Assembly: GCA_037381915.1 (NCBI GenBank)
Contig: JARRQJ010000004.1
Span: 62,001-126,000 of the forward strand
Direction: 5' to 3'
From: JARRQJ01 sp037381915
GTDB lineage: Bacteria; Pseudomonadota; Gammaproteobacteria; DRLM01
DNA length: 64,000 nucleotides
This document shows positions 17,838-27,367 of this stretch, one piece after another. Within the stretch, counting starts at the first letter, position 1, and each line of letters begins with the position of its first letter. The notes beneath the pieces were generated by a model. That model worked only from the letters and a program-made list of their open reading frames with translations. It was not told the origin of the DNA and did no database searches. A program made the translations under genes and the position numbers.

Positions 17838-18596
17838 ATGAACATCGATTGGAACAACACCAAGGCCGCCGTGTGGCGGCCGCGAAAAGACTATCTGCGT
17901 CCGGTACGGCACAGAGACCCGGTCCGGCTCGAGGATTTGCTGGGAATCGACGCGCAGAAGCAGGAGCTGCAACGCAACACCGAGCGCTTTCTCGAGGGAT
18001 TGCCCGCCAATAACGCCCTGCTTTGGGGCGCGCGCGGTACCGGCAAATCGTCGCTGATCAAGGCCCTGCTCAACGGTTACCAGGACCGTGGACTGCGCCT
18101 GATCCAAGTGGACAAGGACGACCTGGTCAATCTCCCGGAGATCGTCGACGATATCCGCGAGCTCCCCCAGCGCTTTCTGGTATTTTCCGATGACCTCTCC
18201 TTCGAAGCCGACGAACCGGGTTACAAGGCCCTGAAGAGCGTATTGGAAGGTTCCGTGGAGCTGCCGCCGGACAACGTTCTGGTCTATGCCACATCCAATC
18301 GCCGCCATTTACTGCCGGAATACCTGGACGAGAATCAGGCGGCCAAACCGGTGGGCGGCGAGATTCACTTCCCCGAAGCAGTGGAGGAGAAGATCTCCCT
18401 GTCGGACCGCTTCGGGCTGTGGCTGTCTTTCTATCCCATCGGCCAGGACGAATACCTGGCCATCATCGACCATTACTTCGCCGACTACCGCGGCGACCGC
18501 GAGGCCCTGCACAGCGCCGCCAAGCAATTCGCCTTGGCCCGTGGCGGGCGCAGCGGGCGGGTGGCCCGGCAGTTTTATAACCACTACGCGCAATAG
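17838..18596 (+). CDS. DUF815 family AAA-type ATP-binding protein
   Basis: A cytoplasmic P-loop ATPase. Walker A is LLWGARGTGKSSLIKALL (about residue 60) and Walker B is FLVFSDDLSFE. A later ATSNRRHLLPEYLDEN matches the sensor region of DUF815 proteins, and RGGRSGRVARQFYNHY lies at the C-terminus. An ATG at 17826 is in frame four codons earlier; neither has a strong ribosome site. The gene is divergent from surE and alone on its strand before an outer-membrane protein gene. The family's cellular role is not established. Confidence 0.88.
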   Translation: MNIDWNNTKAAVWRPRKDYLRPVRHRDPVRLEDLLGIDAQKQELQRNTERFLEGLPANNALLWGARGTGKSSLIKALLNGYQDRGLRLIQVDKDDLVNLPEIVDDIRELPQRFLVFSDDLSFEADEPGYKALKSVLEGSVELPPDNVLVYATSNRRHLLPEYLDENQAAKPVGGEIHFPEAVEEKISLSDRFGLWLSFYPIGQDEYLAIIDHYFADYRGDREALHSAAKQFALARGGRSGRVARQFYNHYAQ

Positions 18597-18774
18597 GGCT
18601 CGCTGTTAGAAGCCGGATATCCACCGCGCGATAATGAAATTCAGCAGCCGGCCGTTACCGTGGGCTGTAATCCAGGAGTCCGCCCCCTCTTGAGCGAGGG
18701 CCCGATTGTGTTACAGTGCCAGAGTTTGGCATACAGTCACGGCACAACCAATATGCAAGCGTCAAGGTGAACTA

Positions 18775-19437
18775 ATGAATAAAAGCCTTTTACTACTGAC
18801 TCTAATCTCCTTATCCTACGCCGCCGCCGCCAGCGCGCGCGACCACGGTTTCTATGCGGGACTGGGTGTGGGACGATCCAGTGCCAATGTCGCGGAAATT
18901 ACAAGACAGGATATCCTCGACCTCGGTTTCACGTCGCTTAACAGCTTTCAAAACGGATCAAGCAAATCCGACACTGCGTGGAAAGTTTACGGCGGCTACC
19001 GCTTCAATCCGCATGTAGCAGCCGAAGCCTTCTATACCAATCTCGGTAAATTCACCCGCAATGCCACCGGCAGCGGTGTATACGCTTCCTCCACGGTCAA
19101 CTTCACCTTGGACAGTGCGTTGAAGGTCAGCGGGTTTGGCGCGGCCGCCCTGCTCGGCGCCCCCCTCTCCGACCATTGGAGCGTGTTCGCCAAACCGGGA
19201 TTGCTTTATTGGGACGCGAAGCGCAGCACTACCGCCACGGCGGCGGGTTCGTCACAAAGCGCGTCCACGGATAAAAAGGGGACCAGCCCCACCTTTGGGC
19301 TGGGCGCCGATTATGCCTTTACCGGCAAACTCGGCGCGCGTGTCGAATGGGAAAGATATTTCGACGTGGGGGATGAGAACACCACCGGCAAATCGAACGT
19401 GAACCTGTTTTTATTATCCATGCGTTACACCCCCTGA
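18775..19437 (+). CDS. OmpA-like outer-membrane beta-barrel protein
   Basis: A 220-residue secreted protein. The ATG at 18775 follows AGGTGA. An N-terminal signal peptide (KSLLLLTLISLSYAAAASA) is followed by GFYAGLGVGRSSAN, KVYGGYRFNPHVAAEAFYTN, alternating amphipathic strands, and a final strand ending LFLLSMRYTP. This is the pattern of an eight-stranded OmpA/OprF-N-type barrel with no peptidoglycan-binding domain. Function is unknown. Its last codons overlap a strong hairpin facing the convergent PEP-CTERM gene. Confidence 0.8.
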   Translation: MNKSLLLLTLISLSYAAAASARDHGFYAGLGVGRSSANVAEITRQDILDLGFTSLNSFQNGSSKSDTAWKVYGGYRFNPHVAAEAFYTNLGKFTRNATGSGVYASSTVNFTLDSALKVSGFGAAALLGAPLSDHWSVFAKPGLLYWDAKRSTTATAAGSSQSASTDKKGTSPTFGLGADYAFTGKLGARVEWERYFDVGDENTTGKSNVNLFLLSMRYTP

Positions 19438-19448
19438 TCGGGGGTGTA
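19426..19448. terminator. Perfect 9-bp hairpin between convergent genes
   Basis: TACACCCCC - TGATC - GGGGGTGTA gives a 9-bp GC-rich stem with a 5-nt loop. It covers the stop codon of the beta-barrel gene and lies 16 nt before the stop of the convergent gene. No clear T-run follows on either strand, so a bidirectional terminator or mRNA 3'-end stabiliser is likely but not certain. Confidence 0.5.
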
Positions 19449-19463
19449 GCCGCACGTCCGAGC

Positions 19464-19952
19464 TTAGGCCTCGACCGCCTGCCTGCGCCGATAAACGCTC
19501 ATCCCCAAAATCATTAAGCCCAGTGCTACCAGATACAGCGCACCCGGCTCCGGCACGCTTGCAAACGTGACGTCAGCGGTATAGGTTCCGGGACCGGTGA
19601 GATTTTCAATGCTCAGCGTATTGGTGGTGGAGCTCGTACCGTAACCGCTTGCGCCGGTGATGGGATCAACGTTGTCTGTCAGGTCGCTGAGTTTCACACC
19701 GATTGAGTTGGTGATGTCAGCGGTTTTCGGCACCGTTACCGCTACCGAGGTATCGCCTATGTCCACGCTGAGCCCGTCCGGTATGCCGCTCCCGCTATAC
19801 GAATTCCCACCAGTAACGGTCGTAGGTAGAGTGCCCATGAGATCGCCCAGGAACGACAACTCGAGGGATTTATTCAAAAATCCCGCCTGCGCCGTCCCCG
19901 CCCACATCAACCCGCACAGACATGCAGCTATCATTGAGTTCTTAGTAGACAT
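19464..19952 (-). CDS. PEP-CTERM sorting domain protein
   Basis: A secreted protein of 162 residues. The N-terminal signal peptide (IAACLCGLMWAGTAQA) is followed by a Thr/Ser/Gly-rich body and a classic C-terminal sorting signal: VPEPGALYLVALGL, hydrophobic helix, then YRRRQ. In organisms with exosortase A this tail is cleaved and the protein goes to the surface or exopolysaccharide matrix. No exosortase gene lies in the window. The function of the body is unknown. Confidence 0.88.
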   Translation of the reverse strand: MSTKNSMIAACLCGLMWAGTAQAGFLNKSLELSFLGDLMGTLPTTVTGGNSYSGSGIPDGLSVDIGDTSVAVTVPKTADITNSIGVKLSDLTDNVDPITGASGYGTSSTTNTLSIENLTGPGTYTADVTFASVPEPGALYLVALGLMILGMSVYRRRQAVEA

Positions 19953-20253
19953 GATTTAACCCTTCGCACCTACAAGCTGTTTGTTCTTTACTAGTCTTCG
20001 GAAAAACTATGCAATTTAATGCAATATATTAGCCAATTAGCACATCGTCTTGAATAATAAATTAAAAAAACTCATACGCCATTAAGAACGCCTACATTTT
20101 TCCATTAATGTAAAATTTTCCGACACCCTGCCGCAATCGTCATACAGGGGACCCACTCTTGACCAAGCCGGGGAACGGGGTACGCAAGGGCATATAGTCA
20201 CTATGGGCAACCCGCAAGCACATGGATCCGGCCACATCGATACCGACTCCGCC

Positions 20254-20687
20254 ATGACCATCAAAGAAATCCCTTTTGCTTCGGTACAGTACGATGCGAT
20301 GCGGCGCTTTCGCAAAGAGACCTTGAGATTGCCCCTGGGTCTCAGGCTGGGTCAGGAGGACGAGAAGGACGAGGACCGCCAAAGCCATATCGCCGCGCTC
20401 GAAAAGGATAGTTCGGTCGTGGGTTCGGTCCTGCTCAAACCCCTTTCCCAAGCCCGTGTCAAGCTTAGGCAAATGGCGGTTTCCCCCCCTCTTACGGCGA
20501 AACGGCATCGGATCAGGTCTGGTGCAGTTCGCTGAAAAAAACGCGAGTTTCAGAGGGTTCCATGCCGTCGAACTGCACCCCAGGACGTGCGCCCGAGGAT
20601 TCGTATGAAGGGCTTGGCCGCTACCGCATGGAGGGGAAGGTATTTTTCGAAGTCACCCTGCCGGCCATAAAAATGGTAAAGCCCTGA
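20254..20687 (+). pseudogene. GNAT family N-acetyltransferase, broken by two single-base insertions
   Basis: The first frame reads like a GNAT acetyltransferase: KEIPFASVQYDAMRRFR, LRLPLGLRL, VGSVLLKPLSQARVKLRQMAV. It then shifts near 20503, where one extra base would restore GIGSGLVQFAEKNA, the acetyl-CoA loop and helix. That second frame continues with GFHAVELHPRTCARGF to a further extra base near 20603. Past it, YEGLGRYRMEGKVFFEV and LPAIKMVKP run to TGA at 20685-20687. The whole family domain is therefore present, but in three frames. The start at 20254 is uncertain; 20203 is also in frame. It is either a young pseudogene or a consensus error. Confidence 0.8.
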
Positions 20688-20846
20688 TTTACATAAATTC
20701 AATTCCGTACACCCGCTCCACAATAATCAGGCCCAGGCTGTTCAGCTCTCGTTCATTTGCATGGCATAAGATCGTTGTAAGCACAGGACCTGTGTCCAGT
20801 TGCATGGCGTTTTCTTGGAAGATTTCGTTTTTTGGAAATTGGATCA

Positions 20847-20876
20847 TTGTTAACAGATGGAGGGGATGGTTATAGC
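20847..20876 (+). promoter_or_regulatory. Possible sigma-70 promoter for the JmjC-like gene
   Basis: TTGTTA at 20847-20852 and TATAGC at 20871-20876 are separated by 18 nt. They lie in a rather AT-rich stretch 35 nt before the start codon at 20911. The match is moderate and untested. Confidence 0.3.
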
Positions 20877-20910
20877 AAGGTATTAATACGCATAAATATA
20901 AGGAAAATCT

Positions 20911-21663
20911 ATGAACATCGCCGATTTACTCGCGCCGCTTGCCGTAAGCGAGTTCAACGCCAAGATCTTTGGCAAGACCTCGGTGGCCGTTACCCGTAAG
21001 AGTAATCCCTTTGCGCACCTCCTCAGCCTGGAGGAGATAGAGCAAAGGCTCAACGACGGTTGCGCAACCCTGACGAACCTCAGCCTTATCGGTAAAGACG
21101 GTACGAAGATGCCGTTTGAATCGACTTACAATTATGCGAAACAGGTGTATTGGTCACCGTTCGCAATGAAAAAAGAATTCGTCCTCGACAAACTGGTCAC
21201 TCATCACAGTTTCGTCATGCACAATATGACCCAGATCAACCGCCGCATCGCGGAACTGGCCGACTCGATCGAAAACGCATTTCCCGATTTCCACACCGAC
21301 CTGCATATCTACGTCTCACCCCGCCCCGGCGCGACCGCCTACAACGTGCATCGTGACAGTCCGCAGCATAAGTTCTATCTGCAGCTGATCGGTTGCACCA
21401 ACTGGACCATTTACAAGAGCAGGGCGGACCCGGTGGCCATGAGCATCGAGGATGCGGAAAAGAATCTCGAGGTCGACTTTCGCACCGAGCTGACACCCGG
21501 CAGCGTCATCTACATGCCCCCGAACACCTTCCACCATGTCACCAACGGCAACGGCCCGCGCGTGTCGCTGAGCTTTCCGTTCATCCATGACCCCACGCGG
21601 GCACGCATGGATCGACGCCACATTCCCTTCAAGAGCATCTTCGAAACCCAGACCCGGAGCTGA
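20911..21663 (+). CDS. JmjC/cupin-like Fe(II)-2-oxoglutarate oxygenase-type protein
   Basis: A 250-residue cytoplasmic protein with AAGGAAAA just before the ATG. The C-terminal half has a cupin/JmjC fold. VHRDSPQHKFYLQLIG gives the HxD metal pair, then TPGSVIYMPPNTFHHVTN gives the distal histidine, and RVSLSFPF the last strand. The N-terminal half is mostly helical without a known motif. Relatives hydroxylate proteins or small molecules with iron and 2-oxoglutarate. Target and partner are not visible here. It stands alone, downstream of the GNAT pseudogene and convergent to nuoN. Confidence 0.7.
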   Translation: MNIADLLAPLAVSEFNAKIFGKTSVAVTRKSNPFAHLLSLEEIEQRLNDGCATLTNLSLIGKDGTKMPFESTYNYAKQVYWSPFAMKKEFVLDKLVTHHSFVMHNMTQINRRIAELADSIENAFPDFHTDLHIYVSPRPGATAYNVHRDSPQHKFYLQLIGCTNWTIYKSRADPVAMSIEDAEKNLEVDFRTELTPGSVIYMPPNTFHHVTNGNGPRVSLSFPFIHDPTRARMDRRHIPFKSIFETQTRS

Positions 21664-21845
21664 ACCCGGATAGTGCTCATCCGCATCCCGGCACCGCTGC
21701 CGTTTGTATTAATTGGAGGTACGGAGGAGTCTTCGGAGAAGGATTGAGTCGTCGTTTCAGGAATACGGACTCACCCTATCGTTTAAAGCTTGCCGCCCGC
21801 GACGATCAACAGAAACGCACCCCCGTTGCGGTTCGCGAGGAACCG

Positions 21846-23324
21846 TTAAATATTCGAACCGGCAAGGGACGCCGCGCACAGTGTCATGAGCGCGCTCGGA
21901 TAAATCCCCAGGCCCAGCACTGCCAGGCCGTTGACGCTCATGACCACCTTCATGTCCAAAGACGACGTCAACGGCGTCTTGTCTTCCGGCTTGTCGAAAT
22001 ACATCAGCTTGATCACGCGCAGGTAGTAGTAAGCACCGATGATGGCGAAAATCACCGCCACCGCCGCCAACCATACCAGGCCGGACCGCACCACGGTCTC
22101 CAGCACGGCGAACTTCGCCCAGAAACCCAGGAATGGCGGCACACCGGCCATGGAGAACATCAGCACCGCCATCATGAACGCGAACCACGGGCTGCGTTCG
22201 TTGAGGCCTTTGAAGTCATCCAGATTGTCAGCCTCGAAGCCGGCGCGGCTAAGCAGGATGATCATCCCGAATCCCCCCAGTCCCATAATGGCGTAGACGA
22301 TCACATAGAACATGGAGGCAGCATAACCGCCGCTGTCGCCGGTCAGCACACCCAGTAACAGAAAGCCGATGTGGGCGATGGTGGAATATGCCAGCATGCG
22401 TTTCAGATTTGTCTGGGAAATGGCGATGATGTTGCCCACGGCCATGGAAAGTATGGACAACACGATCAGCATCCCCTGCCATTGGGCATGGAGGTCACCC
22501 AGGCCCTCCACCAGCAGGCGCATCAGCATGGCGAATGCGGCGATCTTGGGCGCGGTACCGATATACAGGGTCACCGCGGTGGGCGCGCCGTGATAGACGT
22601 CGGGAATCCACATATGAAACGGGGCCGCGCCCAATTTGAAGGCGATCCCCACCACAATAAACGCCACGGCGAACATCATCACCACACTATCGCCCGTCCC
22701 GTGGGCGAGATACGCGCTGATATCGCCGATGTCCAGGCTGCGCGTCACGCCATAGAGTATGGAAATGCCGTACAGCAGCATGCCTGAAGCCAGGGCACCC
22801 AGCACGAAATATTTCATTGCCGCTTCCGAAGCCGCGCCGGAATCACGATGCAGGCCCACCATGGCGTACTGGGACAGCGCCAACAGTTCCAGACCAAGAT
22901 AGATCGTGAGCAGGCTGTGGGCCGACACCAGCACCATCATGCCCAGCACGCCGAACAGCCCCAGCACATAGAACTCGCCCTTAAAGAGATTGCGATCCAG
23001 CAAGTAGCTGCGGGCATAGATGAACACGCCGGCGGTGGCGAGATAGATGAAGAACTTCAATACGTCCGCCATGCTGTCGCTGACGAAGGTGCCGGAGAAG
23101 GTCCACACCGGATGATCGGTATGCGCACCGTGATAGTAATACGTCAGGATCGCGGCACCCACCAGAGTACCGATGGACATCAAATAGGTGACGACGCGAT
23201 TGCGGTCGGTGAGAAACAGATCGTAGACCAGGATGACGCATGCCATGGTCAGCACAAAGATCTCCGGCAAGGCCGGAATCGCATCCGGCATCTTGAATGT
23301 CGTGCTCGCCACTTGTCCCATCAT
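21846..23324 (-). CDS. nuoN: NADH-quinone oxidoreductase subunit N
   Basis: An antiporter-like proton-pumping subunit of complex I, inner membrane, about 14 helices, 492 residues. Family segments: YIGTAPKIAAFAMLMRLL with the conserved Lys, LKRMLAYSTIAHIGFLLLGV, and GVPPFLGFWAKFAVLE. It is the last gene of the nuo operon, 37 nt after nuoM. The stop is followed by about 180 bp with no gene before the convergent JmjC-like gene. Confidence 0.95.
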   Translation of the reverse strand: MMGQVASTTFKMPDAIPALPEIFVLTMACVILVYDLFLTDRNRVVTYLMSIGTLVGAAILTYYYHGAHTDHPVWTFSGTFVSDSMADVLKFFIYLATAGVFIYARSYLLDRNLFKGEFYVLGLFGVLGMMVLVSAHSLLTIYLGLELLALSQYAMVGLHRDSGAASEAAMKYFVLGALASGMLLYGISILYGVTRSLDIGDISAYLAHGTGDSVVMMFAVAFIVVGIAFKLGAAPFHMWIPDVYHGAPTAVTLYIGTAPKIAAFAMLMRLLVEGLGDLHAQWQGMLIVLSILSMAVGNIIAISQTNLKRMLAYSTIAHIGFLLLGVLTGDSGGYAASMFYVIVYAIMGLGGFGMIILLSRAGFEADNLDDFKGLNERSPWFAFMMAVLMFSMAGVPPFLGFWAKFAVLETVVRSGLVWLAAVAVIFAIIGAYYYLRVIKLMYFDKPEDKTPLTSSLDMKVVMSVNGLAVLGLGIYPSALMTLCAASLAGSNI

Positions 23325-23361
23325 CGCTACTCGCCTACCATCCAGTTAATTCCAGGTGCCG

Positions 23362-24879
23362 TTACAGTTTCGACACCACCACGTGTTGCAGCAGATTACC
23401 CACCGACGTGTGGAGCACGTCCACCACCGGCGCGGGCCATACTCCGACGAACAATACCGCGATGGCGAGGGATCCGAGCACCAAGCCTTCGCGGGCATTG
23501 ATATCCTGCAGGGAAGCAACGCCCTCGTTAACCACCGGGCCGAAGACCACCCGCTTCACCAACCACAGGCTGTAGGCCGCGCCGAGTATCAAGGTCATGC
23601 CCGCCAGAAACGCCAGCCAGAAGTTGGCCTTGAAGGCGCTCATGATGACCATGAATTCCCCGACGAAGCCGGAGGTGCCGGGGAGGCCGACGTTGGCCAT
23701 GGCGAACAACACCATCAAGGCGGCGAAGGCCGGCATGGTGTTCACCACCCCGCCGTAGTCACTGATCTGACGGCTGTGGAGCCGATCGTACATGACGCCC
23801 ACACACAGGAACAAGGCGCCGGAGATGAATCCGTGCGAGATCAACTGCACCACCGCACCCTCGAAGCCCATGACCGCGCCCTGTACGCTGCCGGTCTGCT
23901 TGAAAATGCTGAACACCAGAAAGAAACCCATGGTGACGAAACCCATGTGGGCGATGGACGAATAGGCGATCAGTTTCTTCATGTCCTCCTGCACCAGGGC
24001 CACCAAGGCAATGTAGATGATCGCTATCAAGGACATGCCGATCACCAGCCAATCCAGATGGCTGGAGGCATCGGGGGTAATGGGCAGAATGAAACGCACG
24101 AAACCGTAGGCGCCCAACTTCAACATGATGGCCGCCAGAATCACCGAGCCGCCGGTGGGTGCTTCGACGTGGGCGTCCGGGAGCCAGGTGTGTACCGGCC
24201 ACATGGGCACCTTGACCGAAAAAGCCAGCAGGAAGGCCAGGAACAGCCATACTTGTTCATGCAGGCTCAGAGGCAATTTATAGAAATCGGCGATGGCGAA
24301 ACTGTCGCTTTGGAAGAACAGGTAAAGGATCGCGATCAGCAGGAACACCGAGCCGAGAAAGGTGTAGAGAAAGAACTTGATGGACGCGTAGACCCGGCGC
24401 GGGCCGCCCCAGATTCCGATGATCAGGAACATCGGAATCAGCATCGCCTCCCAAAACACGTAAAACAACGCAGCGTCCATGGCAGCGAATACCCCGTTCA
24501 TCAAGCCTTCCATAATCAGGAAGGCCGCCATGTACTGCGACACCTTGTATTGGATCACTTCCCAACCGGCGATCACCACCAGCACCGTGGTGAAAGTGGT
24601 GAGCATGATCAGCAACAAGGAAATACCATCAATACCCAGGTGATAGTTGATGTTGAACACATTGATCCAGGGCATCATCTCCTGGAATTGCATGGTGGAA
24701 GCGCCACTGTTGAAATTGCTGTACAAGGGCAGGGACAGGACGAACGCCGCCACTGCGAACACCAGCGATAACCATCTCACCAGTGTGTTGTTACCTGTAT
24801 TGGCGGAGGCCAGCACCACCACCCCCCCGATGATGGGCACCCACACAACCAGACTCAATAACGGCAAATCAGCAAACAT
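23362..24879 (-). CDS. nuoM: NADH-quinone oxidoreductase subunit M
   Basis: Proton-pumping membrane subunit of complex I, 505 residues. Shows YHLGIDGISLLLIMLT, the conserved glutamate region FYVFWEAMLIPMFLIIG, KVPMWPVHTWLPDAHVEAPT with a key lysine, and KKLIAYSSIAHMGFVTMG. The order nuoL-nuoM-nuoN is standard. A ~150-bp gap separates it from nuoL and carries no obvious gene. Confidence 0.95.
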   Translation of the reverse strand: MFADLPLLSLVVWVPIIGGVVVLASANTGNNTLVRWLSLVFAVAAFVLSLPLYSNFNSGASTMQFQEMMPWINVFNINYHLGIDGISLLLIMLTTFTTVLVVIAGWEVIQYKVSQYMAAFLIMEGLMNGVFAAMDAALFYVFWEAMLIPMFLIIGIWGGPRRVYASIKFFLYTFLGSVFLLIAILYLFFQSDSFAIADFYKLPLSLHEQVWLFLAFLLAFSVKVPMWPVHTWLPDAHVEAPTGGSVILAAIMLKLGAYGFVRFILPITPDASSHLDWLVIGMSLIAIIYIALVALVQEDMKKLIAYSSIAHMGFVTMGFFLVFSIFKQTGSVQGAVMGFEGAVVQLISHGFISGALFLCVGVMYDRLHSRQISDYGGVVNTMPAFAALMVLFAMANVGLPGTSGFVGEFMVIMSAFKANFWLAFLAGMTLILGAAYSLWLVKRVVFGPVVNEGVASLQDINAREGLVLGSLAIAVLFVGVWPAPVVDVLHTSVGNLLQHVVVSKL

Positions 24880-25028
24880 GCGTACGCAGCCTTGTTTCTT
24901 ATTCCCTCGTTAACCTAAAAACCGTCCGGCGCCAAAGCGCTCATCCCCTTCCCCTGGAGAGTATGCAGGGATCAACTATCTATCCCCATTTTTGCAGTAC
25001 CCGGGACGATCGCTCCTCAATATGTTTG

Positions 25029-26981
25029 TTATGCCAGCACGAACCAACTCAACAGCAACAACAACCCGATGATCATGGCGAAGGCATAATGGTATAGGAA
25101 ACCGCTCTGAATCGTACGGACGATTCCCGAAAGGAACCCCACGGTCCTGGCCGTACCATTGACCATGACGCCATCGATCATGGTGACGTCCCCGGCCTGC
25201 CATAACATCCTGCCCGTAGCCCGTCCGCCTCCGGCGAAGAACTTGTCGTTGAAATCATCGAAGCCGTATTTGCGATCGAGGATGTTGTATATCCCGCTGA
25301 AGCGCGCCTTGAGGGCCTCGGGCAAGGCCGGATTGACCATGTAGCAATAGTAGGCGACGGCCAGCCCGGCCATGGCGGTCCAGAACGGCAGGCCGGTGAG
25401 CCCCGCCAGGATGAAGCTGGCCGAGCCGTTGAAGTGGGTGCTGAGTTCGCCCAATACATTGTGCGTGGGCAGCACGAAAATGCTGTCGGCGAAATAACCG
25501 TGGAACAAGAGCGGCCCGGCGTAGAGAAAACCGGCCGCCACCGAGGGAATCGCCAGTAGAATCAGGGGAACGGTCACCACCAAGGGCGATTCACGCAGAT
25601 GCTCCCTGGTATGGTGATCCATGCGCTCCTCGCCGTGGAACACCACAAAGAACATGCGGAAGGTGTAAAGGGCGGTGACGAACACCCCCAGCAGTACGCA
25701 GATATAGGCGAAGCCGGAGCCGGTCACGTGCGATGCCTCCACCGCCTCGATGATCGCATCCTTGGAATAAAAGCCGGAGAAGCCGGGAAAGCCGATCAGG
25801 GCCAAGGACCCTACCAGCATACAGATATAGGTGATCGGCATGTACTTGCGCAACCCGCCCATCTTGCGGATATCCTGTTCGTGGTGCATGGCGATGATCA
25901 CCGACCCCGCCGCCAGGAACAGCAAGGCCTTGAAAAAGGCATGCGTCATGAGGTGGAAGATCCCCGCCGCATAGGCGGAGGCCCCCAAGGCCACGGTCAT
26001 GTAGCCGAGCTGGGACAGGGTCGAATAGGCTATCACCCGTTTGATGTCATTCTGGATAACGCCGAGGAAACCCATGAACAGGGCGGTGATGGCGCCGATC
26101 ACCATTACGAAGCTGAGCGCGGTCTCCGACAGTTCGAATAGCGGCGACATGCGGGCCACCATGAAGATGCCCGCAGTGACCATGGTCGCCGCGTGAATCA
26201 GCGCGGAGATCGGCGTCGGGCCTTCCATGGAATCGGGCAGCCACACGTGCAGGGGCACCTGCGCCGACTTGCCCATGGCGCCGATGAACAACAGGATGCA
26301 GATTACCGTCATCAGATTCCACCGGTCCGCGGAGAAGATGTGGATGGTGACGTCTTTCATATTCGGGGCGGCGTTGAATACGTCGGCATAATCCAGGCTG
26401 TTGAAGTACATCAGCACCGCGGCGATCCCCAACAGGAATCCGAAATCCCCGACACGATTGACCAGAAAGGCCTTGAGATTGGCGTAGATCGCCGACTCTT
26501 TCTGGTACCAGAAACCGATAAGCAGATAGGAGACCAGGCCCACTCCTTCCCAGCCGAAGAACAGTTGCAGGAAGTTGTTGGACATCACTAGCATCAGCAT
26601 GGCAAAGGTGAACAGCGAGATATAACTGAAGAAACGTTGATAACCCGGATCATCGTGCATATAGCCGATGGTGTAGATATGCACCATCAGCGACACGAAG
26701 GTCACCACCACCAGCATCAAGGCGGTGAGCTGGTCGACCAGAAAACCGATTTCGAGATGCACGCCGCCACTTACCATCCAGGTGTATACCGTGCCGTTGA
26801 AAACCGGATGCCCATCGATGACCAGGTACTTGAACACCATCAGGGACAGTACGAAGGATACGGCCACGCCGATGATCGTCACCCAGTGGGCGCCGGCACG
26901 TCCGATCTGCCGCCCGAACAGGCCGGCAATGATGGAGGCGACAAGCGGGGCCAGCACGATTCCCAGATAGACTTTTTCCAT
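25029..26981 (-). CDS. nuoL: NADH-quinone oxidoreductase subunit L
   Basis: The distal antiporter-like subunit of complex I, 650 residues with about 16 helices and the long lateral C-terminal helix. Family segments: FFGWEGVGLVSYLLIGFW, KSAQVPLHVWLPDSMEGPTP, KRVIAYSTLSQLGYMTVALG, HAFFKALLFLAAGSVI. It begins 2 nt after the nuoK stop, so the two are coupled. Confidence 0.95.
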   Translation of the reverse strand: MEKVYLGIVLAPLVASIIAGLFGRQIGRAGAHWVTIIGVAVSFVLSLMVFKYLVIDGHPVFNGTVYTWMVSGGVHLEIGFLVDQLTALMLVVVTFVSLMVHIYTIGYMHDDPGYQRFFSYISLFTFAMLMLVMSNNFLQLFFGWEGVGLVSYLLIGFWYQKESAIYANLKAFLVNRVGDFGFLLGIAAVLMYFNSLDYADVFNAAPNMKDVTIHIFSADRWNLMTVICILLFIGAMGKSAQVPLHVWLPDSMEGPTPISALIHAATMVTAGIFMVARMSPLFELSETALSFVMVIGAITALFMGFLGVIQNDIKRVIAYSTLSQLGYMTVALGASAYAAGIFHLMTHAFFKALLFLAAGSVIIAMHHEQDIRKMGGLRKYMPITYICMLVGSLALIGFPGFSGFYSKDAIIEAVEASHVTGSGFAYICVLLGVFVTALYTFRMFFVVFHGEERMDHHTREHLRESPLVVTVPLILLAIPSVAAGFLYAGPLLFHGYFADSIFVLPTHNVLGELSTHFNGSASFILAGLTGLPFWTAMAGLAVAYYCYMVNPALPEALKARFSGIYNILDRKYGFDDFNDKFFAGGGRATGRMLWQAGDVTMIDGVMVNGTARTVGFLSGIVRTIQSGFLYHYAFAMIIGLLLLLSWFVLA

Positions 26982-26983
26982 AC

Positions 26984-27289
26984 CTAACCTTTCAAGGTAT
27001 CCAGGTTGCTGACATTGATGGTGCGGCGGTTGCGGAACAGCGCCACCAGAATCGCCAGACCGATCGCCGCCTCGGCGGCCGCCACGGTCAGAATGAAGAA
27101 CACGAACACCTGCCCGCCGGTGTCCCCCAGATAATGGGAAAAGGCAATGAAATTCATATTCACCGACAGCAGCATCAGTTCGATGGCCATCAGCAGGATG
27201 ATCACATTTTTACGGTTGATGAAGATCCCGGCCACGCTGAGACAAAACAACAGCGCCCCCAGAACCAGGAAATCAGACAATGCGACCAT
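26984..27289 (-). CDS. nuoK: NADH-quinone oxidoreductase subunit K
   Basis: A small three-helix complex I membrane subunit of 101 residues. NVIILLMAIELMLLSVN contains the essential glutamate in helix 2, and FFILTVAAAEAAIGLAILV holds the second glutamate. It lies 78 nt after nuoJ and directly before nuoL. Confidence 0.95.
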   Translation of the reverse strand: MVALSDFLVLGALLFCLSVAGIFINRKNVIILLMAIELMLLSVNMNFIAFSHYLGDTGGQVFVFFILTVAAAEAAIGLAILVALFRNRRTINVSNLDTLKG

Positions 27290-27367
27290 TATTCCCCTTT
27301 ACCCCCCTTGGCATCCCAACAAAACATTTCCACGCCCCACTCGCAGGCGGCGGCTCGTTGCTCCGTT

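Noticed and set aside
23356..24771. 471-codon plus-strand frame opposite nuoM
   Set aside because: His/Gln/Glu-rich antisense frame of a membrane-protein gene; a known artefact pattern.
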